Assembly: GCA_031261605.1 (NCBI GenBank)
Contig: JAISJI010000043.1
Location: forward strand, 1-37,211
DNA length: 37,211 nucleotides
Source of the DNA: Ignavibacteria bacterium
GTDB lineage: Bacteria > Bacteroidota > Ignavibacteria > Kapaibacteriales > UBA2268
Direction: 5' to 3'
The notes under the pieces were generated by a model, which saw nothing but the letters and a program-made list of their open reading frames with translations, did not search any database and was not told where the DNA came from. This document shows, in pieces, positions 16,676 through 27,505 of this stretch. How positions within the stretch are numbered: the stretch's first letter is position 1; the number at the start of each line of letters is the position of its first letter. A program made the position numbers and the translations under genes.

Positions 16676-17674
16676 ATGAGAGCCGTAATTCCCGTAGCAG
16701 GTGTTGGAACACGCTTGCGTCCGCATACTTATGCTTTACCAAAAGTCCTATTGAATGTCGCTGGCAAGCCCATTCTATCACATATTCTTGATTCGCTACA
16801 AACAATTGGAATTAGCGATGCTACTATAATTACCGGATATATGGGTGATTTGGTTGAGGAATTTGTCCGCAGCCGCTATCCTGCATTGAACGTAGAGTTT
16901 GTAGAGCAACGACAGATGTTGGGCTTAGGTCACGCAATCTGGACAGGTAAAGATACATACAAGGATGACGAGCCATTGCTGATAATACTTGGCGATACGG
17001 TTTTTGATGTGGATTTGTCTCTTGCTATAAATTCTGGTGTAAGTGCCATTGGCGTTAAGGCAGTGAATGACCCTCGCAGATTTGGAGTAATACTTCTGAA
17101 TAATGCTAGTGCAAGTGGTCAGCGAACTATCAATAAATTCATAGAAAAGCCCGAAAAGCCGGTTTCCAACCTCGCTATCGTCGGTCTTTACTATATTGCC
17201 CATTCCAACAAATTGGTTAGTTCATTGGATGAGTTGATAAGTAAGGATATTAGGACGAAAAACGAGTTCCAACTAACAGATGCGCTGCAATTAATGCTTG
17301 ATAACGGCGAAGTATTTACTTACTTCAATGTGGATGGTTGGTATGATTGCGGTAAACCAGAAACGCTTCTTTCTACTAATAATTATCTACTGTCGCAATA
17401 TCCGGCACAACGCGAAATCAAAGGAGCAGTAATTATTCCGCCGTGCTATGTATCAGATACTGCCATTGTTGAAAATTCTATAATTGGACCTTACGCCTCT
17501 ATTGCCGATGGTGCAATAGTGAAAGATAGCATCATAAGACATTCAATTATAAGCGATGGTGCAAAAGTATCTCATAGTTTGCTTACCGAATCTATTATAG
17601 GAAATGAAGCAGAAGTAAATGGAAAATTCACAAAATATAATGTTGGCAATTCAAGCACAATAGACCTTGAATAA
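16676..17674 (+). CDS. Sugar-phosphate nucleotidyltransferase (RmlA/GalU/GlmU-like) with left-handed beta-helix tail
   Basis: 332 residues. The N-terminal nucleotidyltransferase fold activates a sugar-1-phosphate with an NTP for glycan synthesis: VAGVGTRLRPHTYALPK holds the nucleotide-binding loop and the Lys, and LGDTVFDVDL has the metal-binding Asp near residue 105. FGVILLNN and KFIEKPEKP follow. GWYDCGKPETLL is typical of glucose-1-phosphate thymidylyl- and uridylyltransferases. The last ~70 residues carry hexapeptide-like repeats (TAIVENSIIGPYASIADGA, then KDSIIRHSIISDGAKV), a left-handed beta-helix as in GlmU or archaeal bifunctional enzymes. The exact sugar and NTP are not decidable. 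A lipoprotein gene follows after 20 nt. Confidence 0.85.
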   Translation: MRAVIPVAGVGTRLRPHTYALPKVLLNVAGKPILSHILDSLQTIGISDATIITGYMGDLVEEFVRSRYPALNVEFVEQRQMLGLGHAIWTGKDTYKDDEPLLIILGDTVFDVDLSLAINSGVSAIGVKAVNDPRRFGVILLNNASASGQRTINKFIEKPEKPVSNLAIVGLYYIAHSNKLVSSLDELISKDIRTKNEFQLTDALQLMLDNGEVFTYFNVDGWYDCGKPETLLSTNNYLLSQYPAQREIKGAVIIPPCYVSDTAIVENSIIGPYASIADGAIVKDSIIRHSIISDGAKVSHSLLTESIIGNEAEVNGKFTKYNVGNSSTIDLE

Positions 17675-17694
17675 TTTCATTACCCAAACTAATT

Positions 17695-18324
17695 ATGACA
17701 AAAAAAATACTATATTCACTAATTCTATCCTACGTATTATTTTTCACCGGCTGTATTGTGGTGAAGGAAAAAGACGAAATAATACATAAGGAAACAGAAG
17801 TAGCATACGAATCATCACCAAAAGCATCCGTAAAGATGTCAGCGACTTACGTAGTAACACCGGCTGGAGATATGGTTGCAACGCTACCTGATGGCTGGTT
17901 CTTCATTGAACCAAGTGGCAGTTTATCATCGGAAATATTTGCCATTGCTGCCAATCCAGATTATACGATGTGCGCTGTATTCACACATATAAAACGCACC
18001 AGCGAATTGGAACAACTTGTTGCACAAGAAGGACTTATCGGACTTTCGCGTGTCTGCTATGCAGAACGCAATGGCAAGGCAACTGGCACAATCAATTTTG
18101 TGGATAACTACCAAATATTAGATATGAAGCCACAAAAATTCGGATACTTCTCATACATTAGACAAGAAGACAACACATTGGGATGCTCCGCAACATTCGC
18201 TTCCAATATCAACGAATACTATGAATATTCATTAGTTACGATGGGATTCACACTTAATGATGTGCCAGAAAGAAAGGAATTTGACGAAATATTTATGTCC
18301 ATCCTCAGCACATTAAAATACTAA
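17695..18324 (+). CDS. Small lipoprotein of unknown function
   Basis: 209 residues with an N-terminal signal peptide and lipobox FTGC (Cys about residue 20). The mature protein begins IVVKEKDEIIHKETEV and has no family I recognise. It shows alternating strands (MVATLPDGWFFIEPSGSL, EIFAIAANPDYTMCAVF, GYFSYIRQEDNTLGCSATF) of a small beta-rich domain. It lies 20 nt after the nucleotidyltransferase and probably shares its transcript. Confidence 0.65.
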   Translation: MTKKILYSLILSYVLFFTGCIVVKEKDEIIHKETEVAYESSPKASVKMSATYVVTPAGDMVATLPDGWFFIEPSGSLSSEIFAIAANPDYTMCAVFTHIKRTSELEQLVAQEGLIGLSRVCYAERNGKATGTINFVDNYQILDMKPQKFGYFSYIRQEDNTLGCSATFASNINEYYEYSLVTMGFTLNDVPERKEFDEIFMSILSTLKY

Positions 18325-18352
18325 TCCAATCTGGCACAACTATTTGATATTG

Positions 18353-18817
18353 CTATAATTGCGAAAATAGAGAGGACATTTCTATCGCAGACATCGCAGC
18401 ATCAAATCCCTTATTGCCTGCTTTTGCACCTGCTCTATCCATCGCTTGCTCTAAACTATCGGTAGTTAAGATACCGAAAATACAAGGGATACCGCTTTCT
18501 AATGATGCAGTTGCAATTCCCTTTGACACCTCCGCAGCAATGTAATCAAAATGCGGAGTAGCACCTCTAATCACAGCACCCAATGCTATCACAGCATCGT
18601 ATTTACCTGATTTTGCTACCTTTTTCACCGTTACCGGAACCTCAAAAGCCCCCGGACAATATATCAGCGTAATATTTTCATCCTTCACGCTATGCCTTTG
18701 AAGTGCGTCAATAGCGCCATCCACAAGTTTCGCCACAACAAATTCGTTCCAGCGTGAAACTACTATAGCAAATTTTTTATTCGTAGCGTCGTAGCTACCT
18801 TCTATTTTTGTAAGCAT
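18353..18817 (-). CDS. ribH: 6,7-dimethyl-8-ribityllumazine synthase
   Basis: 154 residues, the standard length. It condenses 5-amino-6-ribitylaminouracil with 3,4-dihydroxy-2-butanone 4-phosphate in riboflavin synthesis. Hallmarks are the substrate-binding stretch VVSRWNEFV (about 20-27), PGAFEVP at 55-61, [15 protein letters not shown] with the catalytic His at 89, and [17 protein letters not shown]. It starts 35 nt after the porX stop on the same strand with no promoter visible, so the two are likely co-transcribed. No other rib genes are in the window. Confidence 0.95.
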   Translation of the reverse strand: MLTKIEGSYDATNKKFAIVVSRWNEFVVAKLVDGAIDALQRHSVKDENITLIYCPGAFEVPVTVKKVAKSGKYDAVIALGAVIRGATPHFDYIAAEVSKGIATASLESGIPCIFGILTTDSLEQAMDRAGAKAGNKGFDAAMSAIEMSSLFSQL

Positions 18818-18852
18818 TGTATTAATTTTGTAATATATTGAAAATAAAATAG

Positions 18853-20442
18853 TTACTTGGATTCTAATTCTATTACCGGTATCATCATCTCTTCAAGTGA
18901 AATACCACCGTGCTGGAAACTATCTCTGAATTTTGTCATATAATGATGAAAATCAGTAGGATACACAAAATAGTAGTCCTCTTTTGCAATCAAATTATTC
19001 ACTGATAAGCCCGCTTTAGGTAATTTGAAATCAGCCAAATTCTCCAACTGCAACGAACTCTTAGGAGCAGAATTTACATTCTTACCAAATTTATATCGCA
19101 AATTCGTAGATGTCTCTTTATCGCCCAATACCTTAACTCCACGCAAACAACGAATTGAGCCGTGGTCAGTTGTAATGATAACCTTAGCATCTTTTTGCGT
19201 AGCGATTATTTTAAGCATATTATACAAACTAGAATATGTAAACCACGATTTAGTAAGAGAACGATACGCCGACTCATCAGGTGCAATCTCCTTCAAAATA
19301 GCGTGGTCACTTCTGCTATGTGCTATCATATCCACAGCATTCACTACTATTGCAGTCAGTTGGTTTTTCATATACTTATCAAATTCACGTTCCACTTTCT
19401 TCCCAAATTCAGTATCAAATATCTTTATAAATGTCATCTTATCCTTATGCGACATACGCCTTCTGGTAAGCCATTGCTCAAGCAATTCCTTTTCATAAGC
19501 GTTTTGTTTATGGTCTTCTGTATTTGAATTAACAGTCCAATATTGCGGATAATGCTCTTTTATTTCAATAGGATATAGTCCAGCGAAAATAGCATTGCGT
19601 GCATAAGGAGTAGCGGTCGGTAAAATTGAGCAATACAAATCTGTTTTGATATTAAAAAATGGATATAACATTTCCTGCATCACTAACCATTGGTCATACC
19701 GCATACAATCAATTACAATTAGATAAATATGCTCGGATTGCTCCTTTAATATCGGCAATAGGTAGTTATCTAATATATGAGGCGACATTATTGGGTTCTC
19801 TTCATTTCTTTCTGCATCCGGATAATCAATCCACTTTTTATAATTCAATTCTACAAATCGGCTAAATTCCTGATTACACTCAATCCATTTTCCTTGCAAT
19901 GTCTCCTTCAAACCGCCATCTTCCAATTTATCTATTTCCAAACTCCAAGCCACAAGTTTTCTATATATATTGTCCCATTCTGTCCAATTCATTTGCGTAA
20001 ATAGTTGCGAAGATATTTGAGCAAAACCTGTAATGTAATCTTGGGTAAAGACCTCTTTACTTATTCTGCTAGCATCAATGAACTTTTTGCATACCGCCAA
20101 CACCTGCGCTGGATTTACCGGCTTAGTAAGATAATCACTTATCTTCCTACCTATTGCCTCTTCCATCAAGGTCTCTTCCTCATTCTTAGTAACCATAACG
20201 ACAGGTAAATTTGGGTCATAGTCCTTTATCGCTGCAAGCGTCTCTAAACCAGACATACCCAGCATCATCTCATCAAGGAAGACCAAGTTATACGGCTTCT
20301 CCTTTACTAACTCTATCGCATCAGAGCCATTAGTGCAAGTATCTACTTCGTAGCCACGCTGGTTTAATAGTATGATATGTGGCTTCAATAATTCTATTTC
20401 ATCATCTATCCAGAGGATTGTTTTTTTGTTATTTTCTATCAT
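18853..20442 (-). CDS. porX: PorX-like response regulator with PglZ/alkaline-phosphatase-superfamily output domain
   Basis: 529 residues from the ATG at 20442; a TTG start at 20457 adds only a poor extension. The receiver domain has the acidic pair WIDDE, phospho-acceptor Asp in VFLDEMM (about residue 57) and the conserved Lys in YLTKP. The C-terminal PglZ domain shows [37 protein letters not shown] and a terminal [17 protein letters not shown] segment, carrying the metal and nucleophile positions of the alkaline-phosphatase superfamily. In Porphyromonas gingivalis PorX controls T9SS genes with PorY and SigP. Here it pairs with ribH. Its presence supports a T9SS in this organism, as do the sorting-domain proteins. 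Confidence 0.9.
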   Translation of the reverse strand: MIENNKKTILWIDDEIELLKPHIILLNQRGYEVDTCTNGSDAIELVKEKPYNLVFLDEMMLGMSGLETLAAIKDYDPNLPVVMVTKNEEETLMEEAIGRKISDYLTKPVNPAQVLAVCKKFIDASRISKEVFTQDYITGFAQISSQLFTQMNWTEWDNIYRKLVAWSLEIDKLEDGGLKETLQGKWIECNQEFSRFVELNYKKWIDYPDAERNEENPIMSPHILDNYLLPILKEQSEHIYLIVIDCMRYDQWLVMQEMLYPFFNIKTDLYCSILPTATPYARNAIFAGLYPIEIKEHYPQYWTVNSNTEDHKQNAYEKELLEQWLTRRRMSHKDKMTFIKIFDTEFGKKVEREFDKYMKNQLTAIVVNAVDMIAHSRSDHAILKEIAPDESAYRSLTKSWFTYSSLYNMLKIIATQKDAKVIITTDHGSIRCLRGVKVLGDKETSTNLRYKFGKNVNSAPKSSLQLENLADFKLPKAGLSVNNLIAKEDYYFVYPTDFHHYMTKFRDSFQHGGISLEEMMIPVIELESK

Positions 20443-20472
20443 TTTTCGTTGTTCCAATAGTTGTTGTAATTA

Positions 20473-20480
20473 CAAATATA
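20473..20480 (-). promoter_or_regulatory. TAnnTTTG box upstream of porX
   Basis: Minus-strand TATATTTG, about 31 nt before the porX ATG. A matching -33 TTTG is not evident, so this is a weak call. Confidence 0.35.
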
Positions 20481-20586
20481 ACTATTTTTATCCCATTTAT
20501 TGCATATTTAATAATTTGGAACAATTTTTGCATACTATTAAGTAGTTTAATACTCATTTTTACGATAAAATACCGATAATATAGTT

Positions 20587-23500
20587 ATGAAAAAGTTTTT
20601 CCTATTGTGCATAACATTGTTTACTCTCTGCTATTTCGCTATAAATGCACAAATAGCAAGCCCTTCCAATTGGAGATACCCAGATGGAAATATGCAAGCA
20701 ACGAAGTATAACAAGTATCGTTCTGAACGTCCGCAGTTGCTCGATTCACTTAAAATTAAGTGGTTCTCGGAAGCAATTCGTGGCGATATCCAGCCATTGA
20801 TTGGTAATATTGTGCAAAATTCGCCAATTATACAGAACTCCGATTATTTCCCATACCAACCCAATGAAATAGCGGCTGTGATGGGAGATACATTAATAAT
20901 TATGGATGGTGCTGGTAAAATTTTGGTAAAATTTCCGTTAGTTACAGGAGCAGATATGACTAATGATATTATTGGCATTTCCGCTCTATTAGATACAAAT
21001 GCAAATCACGAAGATGGTGAGTATGAATACTCCGGCAGGTCGCTTATACTCGGCTTTGAGTCCATTGAAGCACAACGCTCTGATTCATTAGCGGTAACAT
21101 ACATCGGTGGGTGGGTAAGCGATGCTAACAATTTCTCTTACATCCGCAAACTCGCATTAAATTTACAGCGTGACTCTATTAAATTTAGGGACTATCTGCC
21201 TAATTTTTCAGCATCATTAAAACCAATTTATGCACGCAAACGATACGTAGATGAATATAGTAGCGAAGATGGCGGATATACAATATATGCAACGGCTAAT
21301 ATGTCGCAGCCAAAAATTGACCCTTATGGATACAACACAGAACGCCCATACTTCAGAGGACTTACCGCATTCCACTTGCATTCTTCCAATATCTCATTCC
21401 CATTGCCAGCCGAAGGAGATACTTACGAATATAGAATACATTTGGGACCGCAAGTTAGCTTCGCACAACCTTCCATTACACAGATACAATGGGATACAGC
21501 AAATAGAATACTTTTGCCGTGTATGCCATCTCCGGTAGCGGACAATTTATCCATTGTCAATTCTACCGCAGATGCAACGGTTACTGAGCCGGACAATTCC
21601 TATTTATTCCGATTCACAATGATGAAGGATGGCGTATTGAGCGATGAATATAACAGTCCCTTTCAGTTATTTGAAGAGATAGAGAATGCTTCGCGTCCGC
21701 GTATCCGCTCTTATTTTGTTGACCTTATTAACCCTGGTGATGAATACGATAATTATAATCCAAGGACATATATACTTGCAACAACTGAATACGCTGGGAC
21801 AATTAGTCCTACATCCAAAGGAAAATCTGGATTGTTCCTTTTTGACCAAGATGGAACACAACTATATGACTTCTATGATTCTGACTCAAATCAAGCAAAA
21901 CTGCCATATTTAAATGATTCAAATCACTATTGGTCTGTTGCTGTAGGAAATTTAGATGGTCCTTCTTGGAATGAATGGCGACCATATTTCCCAAACAATC
22001 CGGGTAATGAAATCATTGTATCGGAATCCTCAAGAGATTTCGCTTATGCAGGCAATAGAATTATGGTATTCCGATATAACTCCAGCGAATTGCTTCAACC
22101 AAAGCCATCACCGCCTCAAACAGCATTACGCAACTTCGATACGCTATGCACATTCCCTATTCAGGGATGGATTGCTGCTGTAAATGATATTGATGGAACA
22201 GATGGGAAAGATGAAGTGCTACTTGTTAGCGGCTCTACTATCTATTTACTACGTATGAACGATTACGCATCAGTGAAATTCCGCAATGGACAATACTTTG
22301 ACACCATATATAAACATCAATACGGACACCAAACTATTACTTCTGCTGCTATTGCTGATATTGACGGCGATGGATTAAATGACATTATTGTTACAACAAA
22401 TGAAGGAATTTATATAATGGGAACTCCACTTGAGCGAACCATTACACTAACCGATTTCAAAGTTGGCACAAACTATCAAACGGACTGGTGCTTCGGCGAT
22501 ACCGTTAAGATAAAATGGTATAACATAATACAAGGACATAGTGCGGTCAATATTTTGTTCCAAGAAACATATAGCGGACAGCCAATAAATGAACCAATTA
22601 TATTAGAATCCAATTACTCAAATACAACCGACACTACAACTTACAACTTTATCGTTCCGTTTGCTCTTGCCAATAAAGCAGGCAGATTTATCGTCCAAAG
22701 TTCCACTAATCCAATTAAAAATGCCGATACGACAGGATTATTCTATTTCCATAGACCGGAAATCACGACCGACTTAGATTTATTAAACACGCTATATATT
22801 GGCTCTGAATTCACTATCAACGGCACTGTCACTTGTAGCGATAACGTGAAACTATACTATAGTTTTGACACTACAAATTGGGTATATATCGCAGAAGCAT
22901 TTATTGACTCATTAGGACAATTTTCTATCACCGCTAATGTGCCGTGTCTGCCAATATTTGATTGCAATGAAAACAAAATGGACACAACAGCATACGGACG
23001 CATTACTTTCACAAACAACGCAAGTATGGACTCATCCACTGTGTTTCTACTAACATTGAGACCTGCGAACTTTCCTCTGACAATATCTCCTTGTGAGAAT
23101 GCTTGTGCCTCTCGCACAATAGAATGGGAAATAGCAGATACCACCATCGCCGGTGGATTGTTCAATGTCCTTATGTCAACAGATACAGGAAAAACATTCC
23201 GTTACTTAAACACCGTGCCTATATCGTTGGGTAGATACATTTGGGATGTTCCCACCACCGTTACTACGCCTATTATACTTCGCTTCTGTGGCGAGCAATA
23301 CTGCTTCCAATCCGATACAATGCTATGGAACTATGCTCCCAAATACTTGCAAACTGTCGCTCCAAATCCATTGAAAATACCTGAAATTGCAGAAATTATA
23401 TATAATGTGCCGGAGGATTGCGAGGTAACTATTAGAATCATAGACCAATCTAATAGATATGTAAAAGAGATTATAAAAAACCAACCACGCACAGGTGGTT

Positions 23501-23628
23501 TTGCATATTGCGAGCGTTGGGATGGCAGATTGGATGACCTTACTCCGTGTAGCAATGGTATGTATTATATTATGCTGGACTTTTCTAACGGCGTGAAAGA
23601 AGTTTATCCTATCTATATAAGAAATTAA
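20587..23628 (+). CDS. Large secreted FG-GAP-type protein with FlgD-like C-terminal domain
   Basis: 1013 residues. A Sec signal peptide (about 1-21, ending AINAQ) is followed by a long beta-rich extracellular region with VCBS/FG-GAP style repeats, clearest at about 590-606 (ADIDGDGLNDIIVTTNEGI) and in AAVNDIDGTDGKDEVLLVSG. A later region (about 640-910) resembles Ig-like modules. The last ~90 residues fit a FlgD-like/type B-like T9SS-associated end: APNPLKIPEIAEIIYNVPED, ERWDGRLDDLTPCSNGMYYI, then YPIYIRN. No enzymatic motif is visible. It is likely a secreted or surface protein that uses its C-terminal domain for export or attachment. Confidence 0.8.
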   Translation: MKKFFLLCITLFTLCYFAINAQIASPSNWRYPDGNMQATKYNKYRSERPQLLDSLKIKWFSEAIRGDIQPLIGNIVQNSPIIQNSDYFPYQPNEIAAVMGDTLIIMDGAGKILVKFPLVTGADMTNDIIGISALLDTNANHEDGEYEYSGRSLILGFESIEAQRSDSLAVTYIGGWVSDANNFSYIRKLALNLQRDSIKFRDYLPNFSASLKPIYARKRYVDEYSSEDGGYTIYATANMSQPKIDPYGYNTERPYFRGLTAFHLHSSNISFPLPAEGDTYEYRIHLGPQVSFAQPSITQIQWDTANRILLPCMPSPVADNLSIVNSTADATVTEPDNSYLFRFTMMKDGVLSDEYNSPFQLFEEIENASRPRIRSYFVDLINPGDEYDNYNPRTYILATTEYAGTISPTSKGKSGLFLFDQDGTQLYDFYDSDSNQAKLPYLNDSNHYWSVAVGNLDGPSWNEWRPYFPNNPGNEIIVSESSRDFAYAGNRIMVFRYNSSELLQPKPSPPQTALRNFDTLCTFPIQGWIAAVNDIDGTDGKDEVLLVSGSTIYLLRMNDYASVKFRNGQYFDTIYKHQYGHQTITSAAIADIDGDGLNDIIVTTNEGIYIMGTPLERTITLTDFKVGTNYQTDWCFGDTVKIKWYNIIQGHSAVNILFQETYSGQPINEPIILESNYSNTTDTTTYNFIVPFALANKAGRFIVQSSTNPIKNADTTGLFYFHRPEITTDLDLLNTLYIGSEFTINGTVTCSDNVKLYYSFDTTNWVYIAEAFIDSLGQFSITANVPCLPIFDCNENKMDTTAYGRITFTNNASMDSSTVFLLTLRPANFPLTISPCENACASRTIEWEIADTTIAGGLFNVLMSTDTGKTFRYLNTVPISLGRYIWDVPTTVTTPIILRFCGEQYCFQSDTMLWNYAPKYLQTVAPNPLKIPEIAEIIYNVPEDCEVTIRIIDQSNRYVKEIIKNQPRTGGFAYCERWDGRLDDLTPCSNGMYYIMLDFSNGVKEVYPIYIRN

Positions 23629-23642
23629 TCGCTAATAAAAAC

Positions 23643-23676
23643 AAAAAAGGGGCTTACATCTGTGAGTCCCTTTTTT
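23643..23676. terminator. Bidirectional hairpin terminator between the FG-GAP gene and sdaA
   Basis: AAAAAAGGGGCT (23643-23654) pairs with AGTCCCTTTTTT (23665-23676) with one G-U, loop 10 nt, T-run on the plus strand and A-run on the other, serving both convergent genes. Confidence 0.88.
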
Positions 23677-23696
23677 GCTTATTGGTGCTGCATATC

Positions 23697-24914
23697 TTAA
23701 TAGAATGTAGCCAGCCCGCCCTTTGATGTCTCTCTGTATAGAGAAGGTATATCTTTGCCGGTCTGTATCATTGTGCGGATTACCTTATCAAATGTGATTC
23801 TATGCTTTCCATCCGAACACATAGAATAAGCGTTACAATCCAATGCACGAGCAGCCGCAAAAGCATTTCGCTCAATACAAGGAATTTGCACAAAGCCGGC
23901 AACAGGGTCGCAAGTCATACCAAGATGGTGCTCCATAGCCATCTCTGCTGCGTATTCTATTTGCGAAGGAGTTCCACCAAATAGTTGGCTTGTAGCAGCA
24001 GCAGCCATTGAGCACGCTGTTCCTACTTCGGCTTGGCATCCTGCTTCTGCCCCTGATATTGAAGCATTGGTCTTTACAACATTACCAACCAATGCAGCTG
24101 TCGCAAGGGCGCGTAGAATTCGCTTATCGGAGAAGTTGTGGAGTTGTTGCAAGTAGTATAGAACACCCGGTAACACACCACAAGCACCACAAGTCGGAGC
24201 TGTTACTATAATACCTCCACAAGCATTCTCCTCGCTCACCGCCAAAGTGTAAGCATAAAGCAATGCTCTGTGTTGGAGTGAAGTTCCAAATCCCATTCCC
24301 TTGGTATAGAACGAACACGCCTTGCGTTGCAAGCCAAGCCCACCGGGTATTACGCCTTCAGCATCAAGCCCATTTTGAACAGCTGTCTTCATTGTAGTCC
24401 AAACCTCTATCAAAAAATCCCATATATCTTCCTCCTCTATTTCTTGGACATATTCCCAATAACTTTTGCCAGTATAGTTGCACCAATTCTGGATTTCAAC
24501 TAACTCGGACATTGTATAAATATTGTTCTCTTCGGCAGTTTCAATTGGAATTCCGCCGGAATTAATATCCTCTTCCCAAACAATATCGCCACCACCGATA
24601 CTATATACTACTTTCTCAGCTGTGGCATAATTATCCTTATCTAATGCCTCTAACTTCATTGCATTAGGATGATATGGCAAGGAATCATCTTTATCCCAAA
24701 CAATATCGCAGTGCTTAGGTGATAGTGCTTCCATAATAGCCATATCGGTTAAGTGTCCCTTTCCCGTGAGGGCGAGCGAACCGTATAGAGTAACACGGTA
24801 TGATGCTGCTTTGCTGAACTTTTGTTTAAACGCAGTAGCAGCGTAATGAGGTCCCATCGTATGGCTACTAGATGGACCGTGTCCTGTTTTATAAATTTTT
24901 TTGATTGATTGCAT
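23697..24914 (-). CDS. sdaA: L-serine ammonia-lyase (serine dehydratase), single-chain iron-sulfur type
   Basis: 405 residues. Deaminates L-serine to pyruvate and ammonia. The N-terminal beta domain has GHGPSSSHTMGPHYAA and YGSLALTGKGHLTD; the C-terminal alpha domain supplies the 4Fe-4S cysteines in APTCGACGVLPG, EAGCQAEVGTACSMAAA and GMTCDPVAGFVQIPC. It is the fused single-polypeptide form. The lon gene lies 54 nt upstream on the same strand. Confidence 0.93.
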   Translation of the reverse strand: MQSIKKIYKTGHGPSSSHTMGPHYAATAFKQKFSKAASYRVTLYGSLALTGKGHLTDMAIMEALSPKHCDIVWDKDDSLPYHPNAMKLEALDKDNYATAEKVVYSIGGGDIVWEEDINSGGIPIETAEENNIYTMSELVEIQNWCNYTGKSYWEYVQEIEEEDIWDFLIEVWTTMKTAVQNGLDAEGVIPGGLGLQRKACSFYTKGMGFGTSLQHRALLYAYTLAVSEENACGGIIVTAPTCGACGVLPGVLYYLQQLHNFSDKRILRALATAALVGNVVKTNASISGAEAGCQAEVGTACSMAAAATSQLFGGTPSQIEYAAEMAMEHHLGMTCDPVAGFVQIPCIERNAFAAARALDCNAYSMCSDGKHRITFDKVIRTMIQTGKDIPSLYRETSKGGLATFY

Positions 24915-24968
24915 AATGTATTTATATTAGTTTGTTATTGTAATAATCTTTGTATTTGTATTGTAGGA

Positions 24969-27473
24969 CTAATCCACGAAGCAATGCTTGTATGCTTCAA
25001 AGACATTTGCAACAGGCACTATCTCTAATCCCTCAGTAATATCCGCCTTAAAGTCCTCTACATCTCGCTTGTTGTCCTTCGGTATTAGCACTTTCTTTAT
25101 TCCGATACGTTTAGCCGCAAGCAACTTCTCCTTTAAGCCGCCAATAGCAAGCACTTCACCACGCAAATTAACTTCGCCTGTCATTGCCAAATCGCCTCTA
25201 ACCTTCCGACCGGTAGCAGCAGAAATTATAGCAATGGACATAGTAACGCCCGCAGATGGTCCATCCTTTGGTATAGCACCTTCTGGCACGTGAATGTGTA
25301 ATTCTTTCTTTTCGTAGAAGTCGGCTGCAACACCGAACTTGTTGTAATTAGAGCGAACAAAGGATAGTGCAGCCATTGCGGACTCTTTCATTACATCACC
25401 CAACTTCCCTGTAAGAGTTAACTTCTCTGCTGCTGCCGGCATCAGTGTTACCTCTATTGGTAGAATTTCACCACCGACGCTCGTCCACGCAAGTCCTGTT
25501 ACAACTCCAACTTTGTCTTTGAGTTTATCATTAGAATCCTTAAATATAGGTGCTTTCAAATATATTTCTACTTTCTCTGGCGTAATGCTCAACTTATTCT
25601 TAAAAGATTTCTTAAATTCCTGACTATCTACAATGGACGATAGACCATCCAATTTGTGCTCTTTACCGAAATCGCTAACAATCTCCTTTGCAACTTTGCG
25701 AAGCACTGCTCCTATCTCCCTCTCTAAACTACGAACACCGGCTTCACGTGTATATTCACGGATAATTTTCTTAATTGCCAAATCGGAGAAACTTATCTTC
25801 AGATTCTTCATTCCAAATTCATTCAGCAATTTAGGTATTATATGTTTCTTTGCTATATTTAATTTATCCGTTTCCAAATAACTTGTCAGTTCAATTACTT
25901 CCATTCTATCTAAAAGCGGTGCCGGAATATCATACTTCACATTCGCCGTTGTAATGAACATTACATTAGACAAATCGTAATCCAAATCTACAAAATGGTC
26001 ATTAAAAGCAATGTTCTGCTCTGGGTCTAACACCTCCAACAATGCAGATGACGGGTCGCCACGGAAGTCGGTAGACATCTTGTCTATCTCATCCAATAGC
26101 ATTACCGGATTGATAGAGCCGGCTTTCTTCATTGATTGCAGTATCCTACCCGGCATTGCCCCAACATACGTGCGTCTATGTCCTCTAATTTCCGCCTCAT
26201 CTCTGACTCCACCAAGCGAAAAGCGAACGAAGTTCCGTCCCAAAGCACGCGCAATAGATTTAGCAAGCGATGTTTTACCAACACCGGGAGGTCCTACAAA
26301 ACATAATATCTGCTTCTTTAAGTTCTTTGCGAAATTCAATACTGCTATATACTCTAATATGCGTTCCTTGGGCTTTTCCAAATCATAATGGTCTTCGTCC
26401 AATATCTTTTTTACATTGTTTATGTCATAGTTGTCGTCCGTTCGCTTGTTCCACGGAATAGATGCAACTACTTCTATGTAATTACGGCTCGTTGTATATT
26501 CAGGTGACATAGAGTGCATTTTACGCAACCTATCCAATTCCTCCTCCATTTTTTCCTTTGCGACCGGCGGGAGAGCCGCATCATCAAGCATTTTACGTAA
26601 TTTTGTAATATCTGGTTTTACGTCATCATCTACATCATCACCAAGTTCTTGATTCAATACCTTAATCTGCTCTTGTATGTAATACTTGCGCTGGTTCTTT
26701 TGTATTGAATCCTGTATCTTAATATCTATTTCGCTCTCCACCTTCTTTAATTCTATCTCCGATAGCAGCAGTTTATTCAATTCAAAATATTGCTTATATA
26801 TATCTGTTGTCTCAAGTAAATTCTGTTTCTGTTCTAATACTGTGCGAATATTTGCAGCCCCATAATATAACTTTTGGGTAGGATTTTCAATGCTATCAAA
26901 GGCATTCACTACCTCTGGCGGTAAGTTTCTATCCACTCTAACATATTCCGCAAACAAATCAGATGCTCGGCGTATCAATGCTTTAAGTTCTACATCTGTT
27001 TCATCGTAACTCTGCTCTATTATCTTTATTTCGGCTTCTAAATATCCTTGCTTGTTCTCAATTTTGCGGACAATCTTCGCTTGGAAGAAGCCCTCTACTA
27101 ATACTTTCAACAAATTATTCGGCAAACGCAACACTTGTATTACTTTGGCTACCGTCCCGTATTTATACAAATCCTTTATATCCAAATCCTCGCGCATCTG
27201 GTCTCTTTGTGCTGCTACGAATATAAATTTATCTCTATCTATCGCTTCATTCACCGCCATTAGCGATGCTGCACGCCCTATCAATACAGGAAATATCATA
27301 TTAGGGAATATTACTATGTCGCGTAGTGGTAAGATACTTAATTTTTTCGGTATGCTTGATATAAATACCTCCGGATTTATCATTTCCTTAAATTTCAATA
27401 GGTCTTCCACTGATACTTGCGGTGGTTTCACTTGTATTGATTCTTTCGGTTGGGTTTCTTTTTTCTTTGCCAT
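24969..27473 (-). CDS. lon: ATP-dependent Lon protease
   Basis: 834 residues, within the usual range for Bacteroidota-type Lon. The N-terminal LON substrate-binding domain runs about 45-250 (LSILPLRDIVIFPNMIFPVL). A coiled region leads to the AAA+ module: Walker A GPPGVGKTS near 393, Walker B and sensor context MLLDEIDKMS near 461. The C-terminal serine peptidase has PKDGPSAGVTM with the catalytic Ser near 740 and Lys in GGLKEKLLAAKR about 40 residues later. It degrades misfolded and regulatory proteins in the cytoplasm. Regulation is not evident apart from a promoter-like TAAATTTG at 27506-27513. Confidence 0.97.
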   Translation of the reverse strand: MAKKKETQPKESIQVKPPQVSVEDLLKFKEMINPEVFISSIPKKLSILPLRDIVIFPNMIFPVLIGRAASLMAVNEAIDRDKFIFVAAQRDQMREDLDIKDLYKYGTVAKVIQVLRLPNNLLKVLVEGFFQAKIVRKIENKQGYLEAEIKIIEQSYDETDVELKALIRRASDLFAEYVRVDRNLPPEVVNAFDSIENPTQKLYYGAANIRTVLEQKQNLLETTDIYKQYFELNKLLLSEIELKKVESEIDIKIQDSIQKNQRKYYIQEQIKVLNQELGDDVDDDVKPDITKLRKMLDDAALPPVAKEKMEEELDRLRKMHSMSPEYTTSRNYIEVVASIPWNKRTDDNYDINNVKKILDEDHYDLEKPKERILEYIAVLNFAKNLKKQILCFVGPPGVGKTSLAKSIARALGRNFVRFSLGGVRDEAEIRGHRRTYVGAMPGRILQSMKKAGSINPVMLLDEIDKMSTDFRGDPSSALLEVLDPEQNIAFNDHFVDLDYDLSNVMFITTANVKYDIPAPLLDRMEVIELTSYLETDKLNIAKKHIIPKLLNEFGMKNLKISFSDLAIKKIIREYTREAGVRSLEREIGAVLRKVAKEIVSDFGKEHKLDGLSSIVDSQEFKKSFKNKLSITPEKVEIYLKAPIFKDSNDKLKDKVGVVTGLAWTSVGGEILPIEVTLMPAAAEKLTLTGKLGDVMKESAMAALSFVRSNYNKFGVAADFYEKKELHIHVPEGAIPKDGPSAGVTMSIAIISAATGRKVRGDLAMTGEVNLRGEVLAIGGLKEKLLAAKRIGIKKVLIPKDNKRDVEDFKADITEGLEIVPVANVFEAYKHCFVD

Positions 27474-27505
27474 TTATTTTTATTATATCTCTGTGAATTA
27501 TTATA

